Shown: positions 41,765 to 51,136, counted from the stretch's first letter. The stretch is 64,000 nt of DNA from Streptomyces sp. Q6 (GCF_036967205.1 NZ_CP146022.1:7502001-7566000), one strand, 5' to 3'. The notes: generated from the sequence alone by a model not told the origin. Program-made: numbers and translations.

Positions 41765-42956
41765 CCGCGGCGTCGTCCTCGGCGAGGGCTGGCAGGACCG
41801 GGTGCACGACCTCTACCGCGAGGTGCGTGAGGACGGCGGGATCCGTCACATCCGCTACCCGGGCCGGGCGCCGGTCGAAGGCTGGGTGGTGACCGGGTAT
41901 GCCGAGGCGAAGGCGCTGCTCGCCGACCCCCGGCTGTCGAAGAACCAGGCGGTGCAGCGGTTGGGGCAGCACATCGGTCTCGACCATGGGCCGGGCGGCG
42001 GCCTGTTCACGCACATGCTCAACGCGGATCCGCCCGACCACACCCGGCTGCGGAGGCTCGTCCAGCAGGTGTTCACCGTGCGCCGCACCGCGGCCCTGCG
42101 CCCCTCGATCGAGCGGCATGTCGACGGGCTCCTCGACGCCCTCGACGGAGCGGCCGAGGCGGAGCTGATCTCCGAGTTCGCGCTGCCACTGCCGGTCGCG
42201 GTCGTCTTCGACCTCTTCGGGGCCTCGGACGCGGACCACGAGAAACTGCGCGTACGGGGCAACACCTTCGACGGCGGGCCGGGCGACGGCGAGGTCTCCG
42301 TCGTCACCGCCGAGAGCATGCACGCCTACCTCCGCGCACTCATCGCCCTCAAACGCGAACAGCCCGACGACGGCCTGTTGTCGGAGCTGCTCACCGCCCA
42401 GGAGGACGACCGACTGACCGAGGACGAGATCACCTCGATGGCGTTCCTGCTCGTGATCGCCGGTCACCAGACGACCGTCAACCTGATCGCCAACGCCCTC
42501 CACTCCCTCCTTATCCACCCCGCCGAACTCGCCGCACTGCGCGCCGACCCGTCGTTGGCACGGGGCACGGTCGAAGAGGTGCTGCGCTACGAGTCGCCGT
42601 CCGGACTCGCATCGCTCCGGTACGCCACCGAACCCGTCAGGATCGGTGAAGTGACGGTCCAGGAGGGTGAGTTCGTGCAGATCTCGCTGCTGGGAGCGGA
42701 CCGTGACCCTGCGGTGTTCCCCGACCCGGATCGGTTCGACATCCGGCGCGCCGACTCGAGGCACCTCGCGTTCGGCCACGGCATCCACCACTGCCTCGGC
42801 GCCCCGCTGGCCCGCCTCCAGGCGGAGATCGCGCTCACCCGGATCGTGGAACGCTTCCCCGGGCTCCGCCTGCACGAGGAGCACGAGGCTCGCTGGCAGC
42901 CGAATCCCCGCCACAGGGGACTGCTCAGCCTGCCCGTGCGCTTGCGGCAGAGCTGA
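41754..42956 (+). CDS. Canonical bacterial cytochrome P450 (class I, CYP105/107-like)
   Basis: A 400-aa protein of normal length. Motifs: helix I AGHQT at 236-240, ExxR E275-R278 within EEVLRYESP, and heme loop FGHGIHHCLG with Cys347. The N-terminus is soluble, so it would take electrons from a ferredoxin. Its ATG lies inside the end of the preceding P450 gene, so the two are co-translated. The minimal tryptorubin-type cluster needs one P450. This second one could install an extra bridge or a hydroxyl on the same peptide. A different substrate cannot be ruled out. Confidence 0.92.
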   Translation: MSASRGVVLGEGWQDRVHDLYREVREDGGIRHIRYPGRAPVEGWVVTGYAEAKALLADPRLSKNQAVQRLGQHIGLDHGPGGGLFTHMLNADPPDHTRLRRLVQQVFTVRRTAALRPSIERHVDGLLDALDGAAEAELISEFALPLPVAVVFDLFGASDADHEKLRVRGNTFDGGPGDGEVSVVTAESMHAYLRALIALKREQPDDGLLSELLTAQEDDRLTEDEITSMAFLLVIAGHQTTVNLIANALHSLLIHPAELAALRADPSLARGTVEEVLRYESPSGLASLRYATEPVRIGEVTVQEGEFVQISLLGADRDPAVFPDPDRFDIRRADSRHLAFGHGIHHCLGAPLARLQAEIALTRIVERFPGLRLHEEHEARWQPNPRHRGLLSLPVRLRQS

Positions 42957-43316
42957 CTACCCGGTGCGCAGCGCCGTCGCGGTCCGTGTCCTGGCCGTTC
43001 GGGCGGCGGTGTGCGTGCCGAAAATCCCGTCCGTGCAGGTCGGGCTGTTGAGCGGTGGTAGTCGCGGTGGATGCCTCCGAGGTGGTCGCGGCGGCGGATG
43101 CCGAGGTGTCGCGGTGTGCTGTTGAGGCGTGATCGATACGCGGCAGACGCTGCCGGGTGCCGTGGCGCGCTCCTCGCGGAGGTGGCGTCAGGCGAGCATG
43201 CCGGGGACAGGGCGCCGCACAAGATTCACATCCTGTCGTCCCGACAGAGATGTCGGCTTGTCGTATCAGGTCGCAGGCCATCTCCTCGTATCGAGAGGAT
43301 GGCCTTGCGCAGGGGC
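42957..43316. other. Intergenic region between convergent P450 and orphan genes
   Basis: A minus-strand frame runs across it, with a cysteine-bearing start (MACDLIRQADISVGTTGCE), but it becomes Ala/Thr/Arg-rich and runs into the P450 gene. I see no supported gene, terminator or repeat here. Confidence 0.4.
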
Positions 43317-44222
43317 TCAGCGGCACGCGTGGAGCAGGTCGGCGCCCGGATGGGGGTGTTCCCGGGCCGGTCCGTGGGGGGTCGAGGTGTCCTGGAGCGG
43401 CGGTGGGGTGGCGCGGCGGGCCGCTGTGCGGAGTGCGAGGGCTGACGCGCCGGGGCGCCGTCGCGGAAGGCGTGGTCTGGCGGTGGCGGCGGGTTCCGGA
43501 TCCGGCCACGCGTGCGCGGGGTCGTGGAGGTTGAGGGCGCGGATGTGCGCGGTGAACGTGTCGTCGGGCAGGGGGAGTTCGAGGTCGTCGTCGACGAAGG
43601 ACACGGCCCGGGTGATGTAGTCGATGGTGTTCTGCCGGAGCGGCGGCGGGGGAGGGGTGCGCAGCGACCGCTGGAGCTTCAGCTGGCGCAGGACGCGCAG
43701 GGTGGTGGGGAGGTGCGCGGTGTCGAACTCGAGCTGGGGATCGTGCGGAGGCGGGCTGGAGTTCGGGACGGTCTGCGCCTGCCACCAGGCGGCCGGGTCC
43801 ACCTCCTCCAGGGACAGATGGTGGAGGTAGAGGCAGAAGGCCGCGGCGTGGTCGCCGGCTCCGGCGGCGAACTGCCACCAGAAGCGCGCGCCGTCGTGGG
43901 CGTTCCCGAGGTGGAGGTAGCAGCCCAGGGTGCGGGCGCTCTCGGGTTCGGGGAGCAGCGTGTCGTCGAGGAACTCGGTGAGGTGATCCGCGCCGGCCAG
44001 GATGATGGCCGTGTGGCACAGGGTGGTCAGATCGCGGCGGGCGCCCACCGCGTTGGCGCGACGCGCTCGGCGCTCCAGGTCTCCTTCCGACGAGCCGGTC
44101 CGCAGCGGTACCGGGGCCGGTGGTTCGTCCGTGTCCGGCAGGGCGGACGGAAGGTAGTGGTAGGCGAAGTCGTCGTCGCGCAGGCGTGCGCGCGAGAGGA
44201 CCTCGTCAATCGGTGAGGTCAT
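43317..44222 (-). CDS. Hypothetical protein in an XRE-sigma operon
   Basis: A 301-aa protein. ATG 44222 follows AAGGA by 7 nt and lies inside the end of the sigma-like gene (17-nt overlap), so the two are coupled. The first 200 residues are helical with aromatic clusters (DDFAYHYLPSALPD, GCYLHLGNAHDGARFWWQFA, FCLYLHHLSLEEVDPAAWW). The last 70 are Pro/Arg-rich. No membrane span or catalytic motif is visible. The GNAHDGARFWWQFAAGAGD stretch recalls short helical-repeat proteins. It may be the effector or antagonist of the adjacent regulator. Family not recognised. Confidence 0.7.
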   Translation of the reverse strand: MTSPIDEVLSRARLRDDDFAYHYLPSALPDTDEPPAPVPLRTGSSEGDLERRARRANAVGARRDLTTLCHTAIILAGADHLTEFLDDTLLPEPESARTLGCYLHLGNAHDGARFWWQFAAGAGDHAAAFCLYLHHLSLEEVDPAAWWQAQTVPNSSPPPHDPQLEFDTAHLPTTLRVLRQLKLQRSLRTPPPPPLRQNTIDYITRAVSFVDDDLELPLPDDTFTAHIRALNLHDPAHAWPDPEPAATARPRLPRRRPGASALALRTAARRATPPPLQDTSTPHGPAREHPHPGADLLHACR

Positions 44223-45111
44223 CACAGGGTCCTTCCTCGAAGGTGGGGCTGGGGAAGCGGTCGGCGAGGGTGCGGCGGGCGTGCATCACGCAGGAGCGGA
44301 CGTCCGGCAGGGACAGCCCCATCAGGTCCTGCACGGTCTCCTCGGGGAGGCCGAGGATGAACTGGAGGACCATGACGTCGAGCTGCTTGGGGGGAAGCCG
44401 GCGGATGCCGTCGTACAGGCGCAGTGTCTCCCGCAACTGGCGCACGCGGTCGGTGTGGGTGCTCTGCCGGCGCAGGGCCTGGCTCGCGTAGGCGGTCTCG
44501 TCCAGGGCCGGGTGGCCGTCGCGTCGCGGGGCACGTTCCAGGACGGTGTCCCGCAGCATCTGCCAGGCGAAGTGCGAGGCGTTGGCGCTGGCCAGGGCGT
44601 CGTCCCAGACGATGCGGAGCAGGTTGAAGTCGTCCTCGACCGCGCGACGGGCCTGGGCCGGGCGGCGCAGGAACGTTGCGGCGTAGGCATGGAAATGGCC
44701 CTCCCGGCGTGCCCGGAACGCGCTGAAATCCACCGGCGGCGGGCTCCCGTCGACTCCCGCCTGGACGCAGCCGCTGATCCAGCCGGGACGCTTGCGGGCT
44801 TCCTGGGCGGCCCGGATCCACAGGTTGCGCAGGTTCAGGATGGCGCTGTTCGGCCAGCCCAGCGCGCTGAGCAGGGTATGTATGGGCTCCCAGCGGGGGT
44901 ACCTGCCCGCCGCCCGCAGCAGCTCGCTGATCTTGGAGCGTGACCAGTTGGTGTCGCGCTCCAGGTCGAGCAGGGTTTTGCCGCTGGCCTCGAAGGCGTC
45001 GCGCACCTGCTGCAACCAGGCACGGTGGGTGGGCCCGGCCGACGGGGCGATCGGTCCGAGCCGTCGCCCGGGTCTGCCGCCTCCGGATGTCGACGCCGGT
45101 GGAGGGGTCAC
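44206..45111 (-). CDS. XRE HTH and sigma-70 region 4 hybrid regulator
   Basis: A 301-aa protein from GTG 45111, which overlaps the stop of the upstream membrane-protein gene (GTGA). The N-terminal third has an XRE-like HTH (TLLDLERDTNWSRSKISELL). The C-terminal 70 residues resemble sigma region 4 (RLPPKQLDVMVLQFILGLPEETVQDLMGLSLPDVRSCVMHARRTL). The middle is helical, and I see no clear region 2, so it may not bind a -10 element by itself. It could be a one-component regulator that uses two HTH units. Its stop overlaps the start of the 301-aa orphan gene. Confidence 0.75.
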   Translation of the reverse strand: MTPPPASTSGGGRPGRRLGPIAPSAGPTHRAWLQQVRDAFEASGKTLLDLERDTNWSRSKISELLRAAGRYPRWEPIHTLLSALGWPNSAILNLRNLWIRAAQEARKRPGWISGCVQAGVDGSPPPVDFSAFRARREGHFHAYAATFLRRPAQARRAVEDDFNLLRIVWDDALASANASHFAWQMLRDTVLERAPRRDGHPALDETAYASQALRRQSTHTDRVRQLRETLRLYDGIRRLPPKQLDVMVLQFILGLPEETVQDLMGLSLPDVRSCVMHARRTLADRFPSPTFEEGPCDDLTD

Positions 45112-45308
45112 CGCTCGTGCTCGGTCTGCGTGGACGTGGGCCGAGGACAGCCGGGGCCGCAGACCGACAGGATCTGCTGCACGCACAGGCCGACGGAGGA
45201 GACCACGGCGATGACGGCGGCGGTCGTCTGCCCGAGCGCGGTCAAGGCGACACACAGGCCCGCCAGCGCTGTCAGCGCGGCGACGGCCACAACGGTTCTA
45301 CTGATCAT
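45108..45308 (-). CDS. Small membrane protein, first gene of the XRE-sigma operon
   Basis: A 66-aa protein from ATG 45308 (AAGGA 11 nt upstream; an alternative ATG lies at 45338). Residues 4-48 are hydrophobic and can form two short membrane helices (VVAVAALTALAGLCVALTAL, then AAVIAVVSSVGLCVQQIL). The tail is polar with CGPGC. Coupling to a sigma-like regulator suggests a membrane sensor or anti-sigma-like partner, but this is inferred from position only. Confidence 0.65.
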   Translation of the reverse strand: MISRTVVAVAALTALAGLCVALTALGQTTAAVIAVVSSVGLCVQQILSVCGPGCPRPTSTQTEHER

Positions 45309-45626
45309 GGATAGCGGCGTCCTTGCCTGAGGGAACATCAACTCTGTTACAGCTATGGGTAGTTGCCCCTCTTGGGGTGTGGTTCAGGTCCAAGGTCGAG
45401 GCTCGCATCAGCATGGATATCGCGAGGGTCGTGCACGCGGGAAATCACCGATCCGGGAACAATCGCGCCACCGGGCCGCCGGGGCGCGCGTGGGTCGGAC
45501 CGGGTTCGCCGGAGTGTGATCCGTCCGTTCACCGCGGGGCGACAAAGCGGTCACGGACGTCTCGTAGAATTTGAATGATCAAGCTCACGGGTTCGGGTGG
45601 GCGCACGGTGTGAGGACGGGGGCTGG

Positions 45627-47915
45627 GTGGGCGCTGAACAGGTGTCGTTCGGGGCCGTGCTGCGGGAATTGCGGCTGGCCGCGTCGTTGACCATGGAGGG
45701 CCTGGCGGAGGCGTCGGGCGTGAGCGTGCGGGGCATCGGGGACCTGGAGCGCGGGCGGCGTGCCGCGCCGCAGCGACGGACCGTGGCCGCGCTCGCCGAC
45801 GGTCTCGGGCTGAGGGACGCGGACCGGGAGCGGCTTCTGGAGGTCGCCCGGAGCGGGCGCAGCGCGGGCTACAGCCCTGTGGGGGTTCGGACCTTTCCCC
45901 GGGGCACGGACGACTTCGTCGGGCGTGAGCAGGAGCTCGCCCGGCTCACCAAGCTGGCCGAGCGGGCTGCTTCCCGGAGTCTGACCGAGGTGACCAGCGG
46001 TCCGGGGAGCGGGCGTTCCCAGCCGGTGGCGGTCGCCGTGTCCGGGCCACCGGGCACCGGCAAGACGACGCTCGTGCTCCACGCGGCCAGGGAACTCGCC
46101 GACCGGTTCCCGGACGGGCAGCTGGTCCTCGACCTGCGCGGCATGGACGATGTCCCGCCGGGCCCCGCCGAGTTGATGGTCGGTGTGCTCAAGGCGCTCC
46201 AGGTCGCCGACCGGGAGCTCGCGAAGGCCGGACCGCAGGGCCACGCCGGGCTGTACCGGCGTCTGCTGGCCGATCGGCGGGTCCTGCTGGTCCTCGACAA
46301 CGCCCGCGACGAGGCGCAGGTGCGTCCGCTGCTGCCGGGCGCCGGGGCGGGGATGGTCGTGGTGACGAGCCGCCGCATGCTCACGGGCCTGGAGAGCGTG
46401 CACCGCATCCCACTGGGCGAGCTGAGTCCTGACGAGGCCGGCACCTTCCTGACCACGCTCGTCGGGCCGGAGCGGGCGGAGGCCGATCCGGCCGCCCTCG
46501 CCGAGGTCGCCCGGCGCTGCGGACATCTGCCGCTGGCGCTACGGGTGGCGGGCAACTGGCTCGCGACCCGCACCGGTTGGTCGCTACGGCGCCTCGCCGA
46601 CCGCCTCGCGCTCGACGAGCGGCGCCTGGACGCGCTGGCCGCCGGAGACATACGGGTCTCCGCCGCGTTCGACCTGTCGTACCGGCAGCTCACCCCGACG
46701 GCCGCCCGCCTCTTCCGCCGCCTGTCCCTCGTCCCGGGGCCGGACGCCGGCGCTCCTCCGGCGGCGCAGCTGACCGGACAGCACCTGTTCGACGCCGAGG
46801 ACACGCTCGAGGAACTGGTGGAGGCCGGACTGCTCGGTACCGACCGGGACCGCTACCGGCTGCACGACCTGCTGTGCCTGTTCGCCCGCAACCGGCTGGA
46901 GGCCGAGGAGAGCGCGGACGCCATCCATCGGACGCGCACGGATCTGCACCGCTGGCTGCTGGAGACCGCGGTGGTCGCAGGCCGCTGGTTCGAGCCGGGC
47001 CACGGCGCCCCGCCGGCCACCTGGCGCGGGACCGTGGACCTGTCCTCCTCGGACAAGGCGCTGCTGTGGCTGAAGGCCGAGAGCGCCAACTGGCTGGCCG
47101 CCTACCGCGCGGCCGCGGCGGCGGGTGAGCACGCCACGGTCGTGGAGGTGGCCGAGGCGCTGCACTGGTTCTCCGACCAGTGGATCTTCTGGGGGTACTG
47201 GCCCGAGGTCTTCGCCACCGCGGCGCGGGCCGCGCGGGCGCTGGACGATCCGCTGCTGGAAGCGACCCAGACCAACTACCACGCCTGGGCGCAGATCGTG
47301 TGCGAAGGGCGTCCGCGCGACGGCGTCGACCGTGCCACCGAGGCCCTCGCCGCGGCCCGGCGGGCGGGCGACGCGGCGCAGCAGGCCTGGGCCCACAACT
47401 ACCGGGCCTGGGGCCGGCGCAAGGCAGGCGATCAGAGGGCCGGTCTCGACGACGTCCGTAAGGCAGCGGAACTCTTCGAAGTCGCGGGGGACCTGCACGG
47501 CAGCCTCCAGGCGAAGCAGGGCCAGGCCCTGGCGCTCGTGGAACAGGGCAGGAGCGAAGAGGCCCTCACCGCCTTCCAGGAGGTCGATGCTTTCCTGAAG
47601 GACGCCGGTGAGCGCGTCGAACCGCATGTCGCCGTCATCACCCGGCTCGAACTGCACTCGAACATCGGCGTGACGTACGCGCAGCTCGAACGGTGGGACG
47701 AGGCGGTCGCGCACCTGCGGATCGCCGTGGACCTCTACAACGAGAACGGCAATACGGCGATGGAGAGCCGCCGCCTCTACACCCTGGGCACCGTGCTGCT
47801 CGACGCCGGACGAACGGCCGAGGCGCACGAGGTGTTCCGGCGCACCGCCGCCATGGGTCCCGGCGCCGACCCACGCGTCCTCACCGACGCCCGCGATCGT
47901 GTCGCTCGCCTCTGA
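45627..47915 (+). CDS. XRE-NB-ARC-TPR (STAND) regulator
   Basis: A 762-aa protein from GTG 45627. Residues 8-62 form an XRE HTH (LRELRLAASLTMEGLAEAS…GDLERGRR). The NB-ARC ATPase follows with P-loop GPPGTGKTT at 140-148, Walker B LLVLDN near 220-225, a GHLPLALRVAG-type GxP motif, and a winged-helix segment (YRLHDLLCLFARNR). From about residue 450 the chain is TPR-like and ends with regular helical repeats. Streptomycetes use such proteins to switch on secondary metabolism after ligand binding to the repeats. It is divergent from the XRE-sigma operon. The frame is open 10 codons upstream, so the start is uncertain. Confidence 0.88.
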   Translation: MGAEQVSFGAVLRELRLAASLTMEGLAEASGVSVRGIGDLERGRRAAPQRRTVAALADGLGLRDADRERLLEVARSGRSAGYSPVGVRTFPRGTDDFVGREQELARLTKLAERAASRSLTEVTSGPGSGRSQPVAVAVSGPPGTGKTTLVLHAARELADRFPDGQLVLDLRGMDDVPPGPAELMVGVLKALQVADRELAKAGPQGHAGLYRRLLADRRVLLVLDNARDEAQVRPLLPGAGAGMVVVTSRRMLTGLESVHRIPLGELSPDEAGTFLTTLVGPERAEADPAALAEVARRCGHLPLALRVAGNWLATRTGWSLRRLADRLALDERRLDALAAGDIRVSAAFDLSYRQLTPTAARLFRRLSLVPGPDAGAPPAAQLTGQHLFDAEDTLEELVEAGLLGTDRDRYRLHDLLCLFARNRLEAEESADAIHRTRTDLHRWLLETAVVAGRWFEPGHGAPPATWRGTVDLSSSDKALLWLKAESANWLAAYRAAAAAGEHATVVEVAEALHWFSDQWIFWGYWPEVFATAARAARALDDPLLEATQTNYHAWAQIVCEGRPRDGVDRATEALAAARRAGDAAQQAWAHNYRAWGRRKAGDQRAGLDDVRKAAELFEVAGDLHGSLQAKQGQALALVEQGRSEEALTAFQEVDAFLKDAGERVEPHVAVITRLELHSNIGVTYAQLERWDEAVAHLRIAVDLYNENGNTAMESRRLYTLGTVLLDAGRTAEAHEVFRRTAAMGPGADPRVLTDARDRVARL

Positions 47916-48281
47916 TCCGAACGCAAGGTTATGGCGGGACGGCGGGGAGATCCGTTCTCTGCGTGCACTGGTTCCGTTCTCTCAGCGCACAGCGCACAGC
48001 GCACAGCGCACAGCGCCGGCCGCGACAGGGGCGTACGACGGGGACGTACGCGTCAGGCATCCGCACCGGCAGGAGTTTCTGCCTGCTTTCTGCCTGGAGG
48101 TCGGTGTAACCGACTGATTGTCTGGACATGGCGGAGAAACCGGGCGCCGACGTCGTCGTCCGGACATCCGCGCAGGACCAGGTACCGGCCGTCGCCCTTC
48201 GCGGCAGCGGCGCTCGCCCGGATTCATGTGCGCTCGGATCCGAGGTCTCCGCCACGGTGCGTGGAGGGAGAGGAGAACCGG
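47916..48281. other. Intergenic region with promoter of the AraC gene
   Basis: No supported gene. It contains a 4 x 7-bp tandem repeat (47986-48013). An open plus-strand frame here is only the upstream extension of the AraC gene and has no good start. Confidence 0.5.
47986..48013. repeat. Tandem repeat, 7-bp unit CGCACAG x 4
   Basis: Four perfect head-to-tail copies of CGCACAG, followed by a partial one. Located about 270 bp upstream of the AraC-type gene. Confidence 0.9.
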
Positions 48282-49331
48282 ATGAGCCCGATGGCGACCA
48301 CTGCCGCGGTTCCCGAGAACGAACAACTGGCCTACTGGAGCGAGGTGCTGGCCGGGACACGGGTCCCCATGGCCGTCACGTCGAGGGACGAGGGGCCGTT
48401 CGCCGGCCGGATCACCACCGCACGGGTGGGGTACCTCCGGGTGGCCTCGGTGGAGGCGGACGCCTACCGAGCCGGACGGACGGCGTCGCACATCGCGCGG
48501 TCGGCCGAGCAGTTCGTGGGGATCGGCGTGCAGGTCTCGGGCCGGACGACCATCTCCCAGGGCGGCCGCCGGGTGGACGCGGGTCCGGGCGACCTCTTCG
48601 TGTACGACACCGCGCACCCGTACTTCCTTGACCACCCGGAGCCGTTCTCCGTGCGGATCGTGCACATGCCGCGCCGTGCCCTCGGCCTGTCCGACGCGGA
48701 ACTGCGGGGTGTCACCGGCACCGCGATCGGTGCCGGGCAGGGGTGTGCCGCGGTCCTGATGCCCTTCCTGACGACGCTGGTCGACTCCGCGGACTCGTAC
48801 TCGCCGTCGGCCGCGGGCAGGCTGGCCGCCAGTGTCATCGACCTGTTCGTCACGATGGTGGCCGAGACGGCGCGGGCCACGGACACCGAGGAGGAGAGTT
48901 CGCGCGGTCACCTGGTGGCGCGTATCCGCGACCACATCGACCGTCATCTGGGAGATCCCTCCCTGGCGCCGGAGGGGATCGCGAAGGCGCACCACATCTC
49001 CGTGCGCTACCTGCACCGGCTGTTCGAGGACGAGGGGATCACGGTCGGGCGCCTCGTCCAGCGGCGCCGACTGGAGGAGTGCGCCCGTGAGTTGGGCCGG
49101 GGCGCGCGGGTCGCCCCGACCGTGGCGTCCGTCGCGCAGCGCTGGGGATTCGTCAACCCCGCCCACTTCAGCCGGGTGTTCCGCGGCGCCTACGGGATCT
49201 CGCCCCGCGAATGGCGCAGCGTGCGGACCGCGTGGAACGGTGAGGGGAGCGCCCCCTTCGTCGTCCCCGAGCGCCCGTTGCCTCCCCGTGCGGACGGCGC
49301 GGCCGCACGCCGGGTCGACGTCGCCGGATGA
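48282..49331 (+). CDS. AraC-family transcriptional regulator
   Basis: A 349-aa protein; ATG 48282 follows GGAGGGAGAGGAG. Residues 1-200 fit the AraC_binding_2 sensor type (AEQFVGIGVQVSGRTTISQG, DLFVYDTAHPYFLD). The C-terminal 110 residues hold the double HTH (LAPEGIAKAHHISVRYLHRL, then VASVAQRWGFVNPAHFSRVF…YGISPREWR). Such proteins activate nearby catabolic or stress genes. The adjacent hydrolase and amidohydrolase genes are candidate targets. A perfect hairpin ends the gene. Confidence 0.92.
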   Translation: MSPMATTAAVPENEQLAYWSEVLAGTRVPMAVTSRDEGPFAGRITTARVGYLRVASVEADAYRAGRTASHIARSAEQFVGIGVQVSGRTTISQGGRRVDAGPGDLFVYDTAHPYFLDHPEPFSVRIVHMPRRALGLSDAELRGVTGTAIGAGQGCAAVLMPFLTTLVDSADSYSPSAAGRLAASVIDLFVTMVAETARATDTEEESSRGHLVARIRDHIDRHLGDPSLAPEGIAKAHHISVRYLHRLFEDEGITVGRLVQRRRLEECARELGRGARVAPTVASVAQRWGFVNPAHFSRVFRGAYGISPREWRSVRTAWNGEGSAPFVVPERPLPPRADGAAARRVDVAG

Positions 49332-49433
49332 CCGGCGCGTGAGTGCCCGGCGGCGGGGGCGTCGGGTCGGTCGCGGAACGATCGACCGCCGGACGCCCCG
49401 TGCCTGGAGCCGGGCCGTGTCATCGGCAGCGCG

Positions 49434-49464
49434 GGTCGGGACCGGTCCAGGACCGGTCCCGACC
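49434..49464. terminator. Bidirectional hairpin terminator
   Basis: A 15-bp perfect inverted repeat (GGTCGGGACCGGTCC and its complement) separated by one base, between convergent AraC and hydrolase genes. No T-tract. Confidence 0.75.
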
Positions 49465-49470
49465 TCGTGC

Positions 49471-50325
49471 TCAGTGACCCGTGTGTACGGACCGGACGGC
49501 GCGCAGGATCAGCTCGGTGACGGGCGCGGGGTCGCTCACGGAGACCGCGTGCGGCGCCTGGACCTCGACCGTGCGGGCGCCCGCGCGGTGGGCCATCCAC
49601 CGCTCGGCGGCGGGCGGGATGTTGCGGTCCTCGCCGGCCACCAGGTACCAGCTGGGAATCTTCTTCCAGGCGGCGACGGTGGCCTCCTCCTGGAGCGCGG
49701 CCAGCGCGATCGGGCGCTGGCCCGCCGCCATCACCTGAGCGGTCGTGACGGGGACACCGGCCGCGAACTGTTCGCGGAACAGCTCCTTCTTGATGACGAG
49801 TTCCTCGCCCTGGCCACCGCCGGGCAGCGGGTACGTCTGACTGTCGGTCGTCGGGCCCAGGGTGCTCCCGGGGTACTTGTCGGTGAGGCCGAGCGCGCTC
49901 TCGCCGACGTCCGGCACGAACGCGGCGATGTAGACCAGCGCCTCCACGCCCTCGGCACCGTCGGCGGCGGTGCTGATGACCGACCCGCCGTAGGAGTGCC
50001 CGACGAGGACGACAGGGCCGGTGACGCTGTCCAGGACGCTGCGGATGTAGGCCGCGTCGCTGGCGAGCCCGCGCAGCGGCAGGGCGGGCGCGAGAACGGG
50101 GTGCCCGTCGCGTTGCAGGCGCTCGATGACGCCGCTCCAGCTGGAGGCGTCGGCGAAGGCGCCGTGGACGAGGACGACGGTGGGGCGCGGCGACGGCCGG
50201 TGCCCCCGGTCCGACGGTTCGGCCGCCGACGCCGGGGCGGCGGTCGTGACGCCCGCGGTCCCGAGGGCTGCGGCCCCGGCCAGGAGCGACGCGGTCACGG
50301 TACGACGGGGGATCGGTGGGTTCAT
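49471..50325 (-). CDS. Secreted alpha/beta hydrolase with signal peptide
   Basis: A 284-aa protein. The N-terminus (IPRRTVTASLLAGAAALG, then APASA) looks like a Tat or Sec signal with cleavage after ASA near residue 34. The mature part is an alpha/beta hydrolase: oxyanion-hole region VLVHGAFADASSW, nucleophile elbow GHSYGG, and C-terminal His in EVQAPHAVSVSDP. It resembles the EstC/salicylate-esterase-like family. It is a close paralogue of the cytoplasmic hydrolase encoded 86 nt upstream, with the same FADASS block, so the pair arose by duplication. Substrate unknown. Confidence 0.88.
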   Translation of the reverse strand: MNPPIPRRTVTASLLAGAAALGTAGVTTAAPASAAEPSDRGHRPSPRPTVVLVHGAFADASSWSGVIERLQRDGHPVLAPALPLRGLASDAAYIRSVLDSVTGPVVLVGHSYGGSVISTAADGAEGVEALVYIAAFVPDVGESALGLTDKYPGSTLGPTTDSQTYPLPGGGQGEELVIKKELFREQFAAGVPVTTAQVMAAGQRPIALAALQEEATVAAWKKIPSWYLVAGEDRNIPPAAERWMAHRAGARTVEVQAPHAVSVSDPAPVTELILRAVRSVHTGH

Positions 50326-50410
50326 GAGTTCAGTTCCTCGACAGGGCGGGCGGTGACGGGCGTGGTGGTCGGTGGGGTGGTGGTCAGGGGCATGGTGAGC
50401 GTCGGTGGGG

Positions 50411-51136
50411 TCAGGCGGTGGTGGCCCGGACGGCGTCCTCGATGAGGTCGACGACCGCCTCGGGGTGGGCGAGCATCACCAGGTGCGAGGAGTCGACCTC
50501 GACGGTGGTCATGCCGGCCCGCTCGTAGCCGAAGCGCTCCACATCGGGGTTGATGGTGTGGTCGGACGAGGAGACCAGACCCCACGACGGCTTCGTCTTC
50601 CACGCGGCTGCCGGGGCCGCCTCGGTGAACGCCTGCGCGGCCAGGGGGCGTTGGGACACGGCGAGCACCGCGGCCAGCTTCGGGTCGACGTCGGCGGCGA
50701 AGATGGCCGGGAACCTGTCGGCGCGCACGGACACGTCGGTGCCGGGAGTCGTCGAACCCTCGACCGGGAAGGGCGTCTGGACGAGCGCGGAGGCGAGGTC
50801 CGAGTCCGGGAAGCGGCCCTGGAGCTCGCCGAGGCTCTCGCCCTTCTCCAGCGCGTAACCGGCCAGGTAGACGAGCGCCCGTACGTTGTCCTCCACGCCG
50901 GCGACGGTGATCACGGCGCCGCCGTACGAGTGCCCCACCAGGACGACGGGGCCGGGGATCTGACGGACGATCGAGGCGACGTACGCGGCGTCCCCGATCA
51001 GGCTGCGGTTGGGGACGGCGGGCGCGACGACGTCGAGTCCGCGGGCGATCAGCTCGGGGATGACGCGGGCGTAGCTGGAGGCGTCGGCGAAGGCGCCGTG
51101 GACCAGGACGACGGTCGGCTTCTCGGTGGTGGACAT
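50411..51136 (-). CDS. Cytoplasmic alpha/beta hydrolase
   Basis: A 241-aa protein from ATG 51136, preceded by GGGAG; a TTG two codons upstream is less likely. Motifs: VLVHGAFADASSYARV, nucleophile GHSYGGAV and catalytic His in EVDSSHLVMLAHPEAV. There is no signal peptide, unlike its downstream paralogue. Related enzymes are annotated as esterases or haloperoxidase-like hydrolases. Confidence 0.88.
   Translation of the reverse strand: MSTTEKPTVVLVHGAFADASSYARVIPELIARGLDVVAPAVPNRSLIGDAAYVASIVRQIPGPVVLVGHSYGGAVITVAGVEDNVRALVYLAGYALEKGESLGELQGRFPDSDLASALVQTPFPVEGSTTPGTDVSVRADRFPAIFAADVDPKLAAVLAVSQRPLAAQAFTEAAPAAAWKTKPSWGLVSSSDHTINPDVERFGYERAGMTTVEVDSSHLVMLAHPEAVVDLIEDAVRATTA

Noticed and set aside
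42925-43310. Possible cysteine-containing small peptide on the minus strand (MACDLIRQADIS…)
   Set aside because: No ribosome binding site, composition degrades quickly and the frame runs into the P450 gene.
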